Shown one piece after another: positions 7,601-11,353 of a stretch of 11,353 bases of DNA. The translations under genes and the position numbers were made by a program. Every line of letters begins with the position of its first letter. Position 1 is the stretch's first letter. The notes under the pieces were generated by a model that had not been told where the DNA came from, did no database searches, and worked only from the letters and a program-made list of their open reading frames with translations. Source of the stretch: JBBATK01 sp039810585 (GTDB lineage: Bacteria > Bacteroidota > Ignavibacteria > Kapaibacteriales > NICIL-2); NCBI GenBank assembly GCA_039810585.1, contig JBDHXF010000073.1:1-11353 (forward strand). Direction: 5' to 3'.

Positions 7601-9016
7601 GTGTTCAACTCCTTCATCGACCTTCAGGAAAGCGCCTGTGCACAGATTCATAGACTGCAACTCAATGCAACAGTGAATATTCCACCACCTCTTATCAAGG
7701 TGCAAAGCGTGCTGGGCTATCAGAGTGTTTTGTGTACGACTAAAATGCAAGACTCGACTTTGAACATTGAGAATACTGGTGGAAGCGATTTGATCATTAG
7801 TGATACGCTATGGACGGGAGCAGATCGGGCATACTTTAGTCTTCAGGGCTTAGCCCTTCCGTTTATTGTGAGTAAAGCATCCTCAAAGACTATTACTGTT
7901 CACTGGATGCCACAGCACATTGGTGTCTTTAATGCCCAGCTCGATCTGGTCTCCAACGCTGACAATGCTACGCTGAGCGGTGGCAAAACAACTCTGACTC
8001 TAACTGCGCAGAAAGATAGCAGTTGGTTGAATTTACCGTCAGGATCTACTCTGGACTTCGGTAGTGTAGCGGCTAGTCTACCGCAAACTCAGAACATCAG
8101 CATAGAAAACAAGGGAAGTGTGGCACTGAGCATTCCAGTGGGAACAGTAATGGGACTGTTCAGCGCTAAGAGTATAACACCTAATCCCGTACCAGCAGGA
8201 CAAAGTGCAACTGCAGTGATCGAGTTTGCCGGCGCCGCAAGTGGTAGCTACAATGAGCAGTGGAGTATAAGTGATGGATGCTTGCACCAAGTTGTCGTCG
8301 ATCTCAAAGCCAGCATACAGACTCAGGCTGCGGCAAGCGCTGAAATACGCTGTGATAGCGCTGTTGGCTATCCTGGCGACATCGTGAGCATACCCCTGCG
8401 TCTAGGGATTCAGAAAAATCTCGGTGTCGCAGGCGTAAGCGCATTTGAGCTCGATCTCACATACAATACAACGGTTGTACAAGCCCTTTCTGCAGATGGG
8501 GGCCTAACCCTGGGTTCAGCGAGTGTAACAGGTGATACCACGACTCAACACGTAGTGCTCAATCTGTCTCAAGTACAAAACAGCTTATTTGGATCGTTGA
8601 GTTTTAAGATTGGATTAGGTAATGATAGCTCCACAAGCTTAACAATTTCTAAACTTAAGAGCATGGGTGGCGTTGCAAGTCTGACTGGCTTCAATGGGAA
8701 AGTTGGAGTTTTAGGTATTTGCCGCTCAGGCGGCGCACGTTTGCTGAGTCCGAACGCTACTCCTACTGCACTAAAGCTCAGTCCAAACCCGGTAACCGAT
8801 GTAATTACGCTCAAGGTGCAATCACCAGAACGCCGGCTCAGTATACGAGTCGTCGATGCCACTGGCAGGGAATTGATGTGTCTCTATGAGGGCACACTTG
8901 CTGCTGACGAATCGCAATTTGACTGTAGCGTCAAAGATCTGGTGAGCGGGGTGTATAGTGTCGTCATGCAGACGCCGACAGAAGTTCGCGTATACAAAAT
9001 GCAGGTGTTACGTTAA
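1691..9016 (+). CDS. Giant T9SS-secreted surface protein: VWA, WD40-like propeller, ASH modules, cohesin-like domain, sorting domain
   Basis: A 2,441-residue protein. The frame is open from a TTG at 1643, but ATG 1691 begins a classic signal peptide (MKKLLYYFSVVIVLLSLTSV, cut near residue 26), so I start there. Order, numbered from 1691: von Willebrand A domain ~88-265 with a complete MIDAS metal site (Asp95, Ser97, Ser99, Thr164, Asp197); an all-beta region ~266-417; a 'PNGGE' beta domain ~418-500; WD40-like blades ~501-1125; two ASH/choice-of-anchor D domains ~1136-1355; four tandem ~215-residue modules 1358-2215; a cohesin-like domain ~2217-2352 (GYPGDIVSIPLRL, SAFELDLTYNTTVVQ); and a T9SS type A sorting domain ~2361-2441 (LSPNPVTDVITLKV, VVDATGREL, LVSGVYSV, KMQVLR). 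The protein should cross the inner membrane by Sec and the outer membrane by T9SS, and then attach to the surface. No catalytic domain is visible. A role in adhesion or surface-layer assembly is inference. The gene downstream begins 11 bases after its stop, indicating an operon. Confidence 0.9.
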   Translation: MKKLLYYFSVVIVLLSLTSVPVKTQSLSVYDIDVSNFPSVKIRVFVFDQNGNLLRNLSPAQFQIVENGTPRTVSAYSCGPQSTPCPNLSAVLTVDVSGSMDQGAPRRIDLAKSAAKAFVRALALNVNECAVTSFDQLNYLNCDFTRDTTRLLNAINGLIPLGGTDYDMGFRNSPAGGLVVAQRSQPNNRRVVVFLTDGLGAGNEAAITSMAQSNNIKVYCIAVGMGTPQILKNICTATNGQWFDNVNQIAQAEAIYRQISSYEQCYPPCELSFTSALDCNQNRSVTITIPSLGISQVLNYALPTSLIPKLSYSKTGVSYGGVPPATTRDSTVILTAQNGTVTVNSGSFSNTKFSVVNWGGASPPFTLSNGQTRTLTVRFSPTDSSMQFGSLSLNTNACNNGSFVVSGGYASRTVATRTLAVVEPNGGENYSTCDSMKIRWSGIQLSDTVRIELSTNNGASWTKIKDSVTNTNQLVIKTPASVGTQNLVRVSQLKKQSDTMMLLPNYFRGNTSYVKPHPANGNIVAACNGWPGGTSKLSSLRDERKVFIYDCNSGDTIKTFTPTGSAAYSNAYAVAWSSTGDTLISLHYAPATASSYVFIWNYNTGSVLSTITISSSEAVDCDIDATGTRIAVALQKVNNNVLLYNVTNGSLLQTLAYHDNKVWRVRFNPQGTRLASCGQDNRAIIWDVSTYVRLITITQPSVVTCVAWSPTQAQFVTSCSDNYSRLYDGSTGALIRTFNGAVVGTGPLYWTSFNGDGSRILSSGTSNSSRCAIWNVSSGALVTSFDFTARVNKAVNAGNSCCYMQNGNIVTANLGYGLNLFTSSGSFVRSFARINGLVQWGSSVDFSTDGALIAITGTMGETIVYDSKTKDTVKVITGSSENPSWPFDWRASTQFSPNGQYLGIKDPDGLVRLYSTSTWTLVKSISTGSTSPAFCFSPDAQSFIVNNSLYNVSTGSLTRTFSTGINVRAICFDQTGTTAYLAGGAVTNDTGAVVRVNVNSGAVLSTGIRQSQGHYTGVVRNSSGSVLGVACRYYSTDLYDSGTLAVGAFNTVDLNSSDLAHEKACGTNGSTECRVLLFPSGNSLKTYNALHTSESYSPVLSPDGTRVFTTSQDGYLEIYDIEPQLVQSDTSDAVFSIGSPVISTTYSSGINFGSIGTGMNKDTTFSALFCNTGSSKVRIESMLIAGANAADFSISRGAAGDTLSPGECRTIELRFAPSSVGSKSAQLQIITKCDTLKISLNGTVVQPSLQVAATIVDFGKVEVGLQKDTTVSVVVKNIGASAVTVTNTRKAGPDTTQFQILNGGGSFTLAAGASRQMQLRFAPVERGLTNGLILFDYAGVGSPAVAMLLGEGLRLARANANAPVFDNLTCHVSYRDTTITLSSFGTDDLIVSDTSISGASAAQFRILSGLRKPDTLNRTNGSRQITIRFTPVVTGNATATLNLKTNAVNLPPDSVLHISLAGRKDSIGFVIANKQILLSNVTANTAYARSAQLTNTGTVAIGWTGLPVTIGKFIIDSIAPNPTPPGQNATIYLRFSGGAKGTSYKERYIVTDTLCGRLDSLNLSATVEIPTPPTLSSLSLLGLSAIGCGVANSDSVIVISNPGDSAVVIRQMRLAGLDSVDFEILSPTSFPVSVASHDSMSIRIRFKPSSVGAKQTSLNIRSNAFNSGADSTYSIQLFCQKDSAAFTLPSSLSFTNVPSSTAQQKQLTLKNTGTRAIGWMATPVVVNEFVIDSIVPKSTPVGGQSVVYITFTGGSSGQTFKRSYDFIESTCNQKITLNLTATVDIPPPTLVCASTVQTGHLLCKTELDTSVTISNTGGSDLIISDTLIGGAEAAAFSLPGLVLPLTIPTKQQASIRVHVRSLKIGLHSGVLDLVSNADNATAGHTQIGLSMRKDSAGFSLSPSSLSYTNVPIATAVTKTLTITNTGSLAQSWSTPLSASGFVIDSIVPSTTPPGGTSIVYVRFIGGNTGDVFNSFIDLQESACAQIHRLQLNATVNIPPPLIKVQSVLGYQSVLCTTKMQDSTLNIENTGGSDLIISDTLWTGADRAYFSLQGLALPFIVSKASSKTITVHWMPQHIGVFNAQLDLVSNADNATLSGGKTTLTLTAQKDSSWLNLPSGSTLDFGSVAASLPQTQNISIENKGSVALSIPVGTVMGLFSAKSITPNPVPAGQSATAVIEFAGAASGSYNEQWSISDGCLHQVVVDLKASIQTQAAASAEIRCDSAVGYPGDIVSIPLRLGIQKNLGVAGVSAFELDLTYNTTVVQALSADGGLTLGSASVTGDTTTQHVVLNLSQVQNSLFGSLSFKIGLGNDSSTSLTISKLKSMGGVASLTGFNGKVGVLGICRSGGARLLSPNATPTALKLSPNPVTDVITLKVQSPERRLSIRVVDATGRELMCLYEGTLAADESQFDCSVKDLVSGVYSVVMQTPTEVRVYKMQVLR
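3190..5065 (+). repeat. WD40-like beta-propeller region inside the giant protein
   Basis: About 625 residues of repeating blades, recognisable by 'fspdG..la....d..v.iwd' patterns. Examples are VRFNPQGTRLASCGQDNRAI, VAWSPTQAQFVTSCSDNYSR, VDFSTDGALIAITGTMGETI and VLSPDGTRVFTTSQDGYLEI. At about 40-45 residues per blade the span fits roughly 14 blades, so two seven-bladed propellers are likely, with a break around 4030-4200. Propellers of this kind usually serve as protein-binding platforms. I could not delimit every blade, and several in the middle are diverged. Confidence 0.75.
5762..8335 (+). repeat. Four tandem ~215-residue double-ASH modules
   Basis: The units run 5762-6409, 6410-7054, 7055-7690 and 7691-8335 (216, 215, 212 and ~215 codons). 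Each begins with an ASH/choice-of-anchor D-like half. A 'KDS' linker follows (RKDSIGF, QKDSAAF, RKDSAGF, QKDSSWL), then a second beta half with 'IDSI.P..TP.GG'. Units 1-3 close with 'L.ATV.IP.PP'; unit 4 ends differently (LKASIQT). Each has one Cys near the start and one near the end: 1370/1555, 1588/1771, 1803/1983 and 2015/2197 (unit 3 has one additional Cys at 1792). Units 3 and 4 are still visibly similar in DNA; for example 7133-7170 and 7772-7809 match at 32 of 38 bases. The modules look like a rigid extracellular stalk expanded by duplication. Confidence 0.85.
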
Positions 9017-9027
9017 CCTAAGACTTT

Positions 9028-11226
9028 ATGAAAACACCTACATTGAATATCAAGCTGACATTTCACTGTTTCTTGGTACTCCTTTGCCTCACAAAGGTGG
9101 TTAGTGCACAACCAGTAGGTCCAAGTCTTAGCTCATGGCAGCTAGGACTCTTTGGTCAAGCAGGTAGTACACAGCATGCAGCAAATTTTCAACAACTACC
9201 AGGGGTCCCAAATTGTTGCCCTCGATTTGAGAGAGGTTCGGGTACAGCACTATTCACCGGGGCTCTTGTGAATTACTACGTGGGTACATCAACCACGCTT
9301 GGAGTACGTCTGGGCTATGCTTCATTTAGTGGTACACTGCAGAAGGAAGAAGCAACAACGGTGCTTATTGGGGGCTCCGCCCAGGCAGGCTCCTTTATTC
9401 ACAAACTGGACGCATCACTGAGCGCAATCAGCGTGCAGCCCCATCTTCGCCTTGGCTTGTTGTCAAAAGCCTATGTCGAACTTGGAACGGAATTCGCCAT
9501 GATGCTGACCTCAGATTACGCTCAACAGGAGACGATCGGCCAACCAAGCGGTCAGGGAACCTTTTTGGATGCTTTGGGTCAAGATTCTCATAGTCGTATC
9601 CGCAATCAGTCTGCCGGTACACTTCCGCAAGCGGCACAGATGCTTATCCTTCCAAGTGTGACCTTGGGATATGAGTTGCCCTTGAACCGTCAACAGAATG
9701 TGACATTATCACCTGAACTTAGTTATGCTTATGGATTGACCAAAGTTGTCAGAGATCTCGATTGGAAGGTGCAACAGTTTCGGGCAGGTGTAGCGCTGGC
9801 ATATCGTCCTGTGAGTCTGCCAGTTGTTCAACAAGAACACTTACACATAGATACTCTTCGACTTCCACAACCCAATTTGTTGCGCGAGTACATTGCCAAA
9901 GGAAGTGACCGTTTTTCAGAATCCGAAACAGTCGAGAATGACGTGCGCATACAACGACGAGACATTCATCGTACTGATACGTTGTACTATGCAGAAATTC
10001 CGGCCCAGCGACACGAGGAAAAGCCAGTCGATCCACGCCCGGAAAAGTTCACTGTAAGTCTCAATGCGGTTGCTGTGGATGAAGAAAAACACGAAGATGA
10101 TACTGTCCGAATTCAGTTGCGTCAGTATTCCAATCTGTTGTTGACTCCTTTGTTGAACTATATTTTCTTCGAAGATGGCGATGCCAATCTGTCAGAACGC
10201 TATATACGTCTTCAAAGTTCCGATACAGCTGTATTTGACGAGAACAAGTACAACTCAGTCGACAAACTTCCAACTTACTATCAATTGCTGAATATTGTTG
10301 GCAAGAGACTTCATGAGTATCCTGCTGCAACATTGCGGCTAATAGGATGCAATAGCAACAGAGGCGTTGAAAGCGGAGATACCGCCCTTTCAAGAAAGCG
10401 AGCCGAAAAAGTGTACCGCTACTTACATGAAGTGTGGGATATTTCTCCGCAACGAATGAGTATCAGCGTACGGAATCTACCAGAGTATGCGTCCAATCCA
10501 GACTCTGCTGATGGAGCATCAGAGAATCGTCGTGTAGAACTCTGGAGCCCAGAGTACAATATTCTCAGACCTATTATTACAAGTGATACAACCGTCTATG
10601 CGCGAACAATGGATGTACATTTGCGCCCAAAAGCTGAATCAGCCTCCGGTGTCGCCGCATGGTCCATAGGCGTGATATCTAACAACCAGCTTGTCTTCAC
10701 CAAGGGTGCTCCAGGTTCCGTGCCGGACGATATTACCTGGAAGTTAAGCACAGAGGAACAGCGTCGTCTTCGCGACGAAAAGAGACTTAAGGCTGAGCTC
10801 CAAGTTCGCAATAACAACGGTGAAAGTGCTCATGCTGAGTCTGTTCTATTTGTCACCTCGCAAGAACAACGATCCCATAAGCGTACTATCATCGACAGTA
10901 TGGAAGTGGATCGTTATAGTCTCATTCTTTTTGATGTGCGTAGTTCGGAGCTTAAACGATTCAACTCCAAGATTATCGAGTTTATCAAACAACGAATTAG
11001 TACAAACTCCCAGATTTTTGTAGAGGGGTACACGGATCGCCTGGGAGAAAGTAATTACAACCAAGCCCTGGCAACAAGTCGTGCCGAGGAGACAGCCCGA
11101 GCACTTGGGACTAGAGTACAACATGTTGAAGGACACGGGGAGGTAAATAGCTACAACAATGACTTACCTGAAGGAAGACACTACACACGAACAGTCGATA
11201 TAGTTGTTAAAACACCGTTGAAGTGA
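9028..11226 (+). CDS. Outer-membrane beta-barrel protein with two OmpA-like domains
   Basis: A 732-residue protein. The signal peptide is residues 1-27 (hydrophobic FHCFLVLLCLTKVVSA, cut before Gln28). Residues ~33-262 alternate in beta-strand fashion (WQLGLFGQAG, TLGVRLGYASF, AYVELGTEFAMML, VTLGYELPL, LSPELSYAYGL, FRAGVALAYR), consistent with an outer-membrane barrel. Vicinal Cys63-Cys64 lie in PNCCPRF. A polar linker follows to ~368. OmpA-like domain 1 spans ~369-507 and domain 2 spans ~626-728. Domain 2 keeps the peptidoglycan-binding signature (GYTDRLGESNYNQALATSRA, with Asp670 and Arg685). In domain 1 the equivalent is GCNSNRGVESGDTALSRKRA, which lacks the TD pair. A beta domain (~511-610) separates them. 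The gene starts 11 bases after the giant gene's stop and is very likely cotranscribed with it, suggesting a cell-wall-linked outer-membrane partner for the secreted protein. It is unusually long for this family, and the exact partner is not known. Confidence 0.85.
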   Translation: MKTPTLNIKLTFHCFLVLLCLTKVVSAQPVGPSLSSWQLGLFGQAGSTQHAANFQQLPGVPNCCPRFERGSGTALFTGALVNYYVGTSTTLGVRLGYASFSGTLQKEEATTVLIGGSAQAGSFIHKLDASLSAISVQPHLRLGLLSKAYVELGTEFAMMLTSDYAQQETIGQPSGQGTFLDALGQDSHSRIRNQSAGTLPQAAQMLILPSVTLGYELPLNRQQNVTLSPELSYAYGLTKVVRDLDWKVQQFRAGVALAYRPVSLPVVQQEHLHIDTLRLPQPNLLREYIAKGSDRFSESETVENDVRIQRRDIHRTDTLYYAEIPAQRHEEKPVDPRPEKFTVSLNAVAVDEEKHEDDTVRIQLRQYSNLLLTPLLNYIFFEDGDANLSERYIRLQSSDTAVFDENKYNSVDKLPTYYQLLNIVGKRLHEYPAATLRLIGCNSNRGVESGDTALSRKRAEKVYRYLHEVWDISPQRMSISVRNLPEYASNPDSADGASENRRVELWSPEYNILRPIITSDTTVYARTMDVHLRPKAESASGVAAWSIGVISNNQLVFTKGAPGSVPDDITWKLSTEEQRRLRDEKRLKAELQVRNNNGESAHAESVLFVTSQEQRSHKRTIIDSMEVDRYSLILFDVRSSELKRFNSKIIEFIKQRISTNSQIFVEGYTDRLGESNYNQALATSRAEETARALGTRVQHVEGHGEVNSYNNDLPEGRHYTRTVDIVVKTPLK

Positions 11227-11284
11227 AGTAGTCGAATCTTTAAAAGCCCAATTGCGGCGGTAAAGCGGTGTTTGTACCCTTCCG

Positions 11285-11303
11285 GCATTCGAGTGGAGAA
11301 TGC
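11285..11303 (+). terminator. Weak hairpin after the OmpA-like gene
   Basis: GCATTC (11285-11290) and GAATGC (11298-11303) form a 6-bp stem with a 7-base loop, 58 bases after the stop codon. No T-run follows, so intrinsic termination is doubtful. It may instead belong to the leader of the ORF that starts at 11327 or to an insertion-sequence end. Confidence 0.2.
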
Positions 11304-11326
11304 GCTCTCTGAGCTAGTTTCGCGGC

Positions 11327-11353
11327 ATGAGAGACAAAGAACTTTACCGACAG
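11327..11353 (+). CDS. 5' end of a gene cut by the window edge; possibly an ISL3-family transposase
   Basis: An ATG opens nine codons encoding MRDKELYRQ before the sequence ends. From memory, ISL3-family transposases often start with M-[RQ]-D-x-[ED]-L-Y-x-Q followed by 'ILG', so this could be the start of such an insertion sequence placed just downstream of the surface operon. Only nine residues are available, there is no clear ribosome-binding site, and I could not identify a terminal inverted repeat in 11227-11326. The family assignment is a guess from resemblance. Confidence 0.35.

Overview
The window (11,353 bp) most likely comes from a member of the Bacteroidota. The strongest evidence is a type IX secretion (T9SS) type A sorting domain at the C-terminus of the largest protein, because that system is largely confined to this phylum. 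The ribosome-binding sites are also weak or absent, as is usual there. Very long secreted proteins built from ASH/'choice-of-anchor D' modules, together with a barrel protein carrying an Asn-Cys-Cys-Pro-Arg-Phe motif, remind me of Ignavibacteria/Kapabacteria genomes. That finer placement is inference from memory.

Layout. Positions 1-513 hold no clear gene. The minus strand does carry a perfect match to the Bacteroidota -7 promoter box (296-303), an 8-bp hairpin overlapping an ATG (207-229), and a short leftward ORF. That ORF contains a diverged repeat (PPI-[ND]-WT-[DE]-ILL) and is broken by one extra base near position 60. On the plus strand, 514-1617 encodes a soluble PAS / coiled-coil / LuxR-type helix-turn-helix regulator. 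After a 73-bp gap with competing short hairpins, 1691-9016 encodes a 2,441-residue secreted protein. Its order is signal peptide, von Willebrand A (VWA) domain with an intact metal site, an all-beta region, a long WD40-like propeller region, two ASH domains, four ~215-residue tandem modules, a cohesin-like domain and the T9SS sorting domain. Eleven bases later, 9028-11226 encodes an outer-membrane beta-barrel protein with two OmpA-like periplasmic domains. At the right edge (11327-11353) nine codons start a further ORF whose N-terminus resembles ISL3-family transposases.

How the genes may work together. The secreted giant and the OmpA-like protein are almost contiguous and very probably cotranscribed. 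One is predicted to leave the cell through T9SS and attach to the surface. The other spans the outer membrane and can hold peptidoglycan. The PAS/HTH protein just upstream, in the same direction, is a plausible regulator of this surface locus, but the sequence does not prove that.

The least explained points are the leftward broken repeat ORF, the tandem modules each with a Cys pair 180-185 residues apart, and the marked G+C difference between the propeller and module parts of the giant gene.
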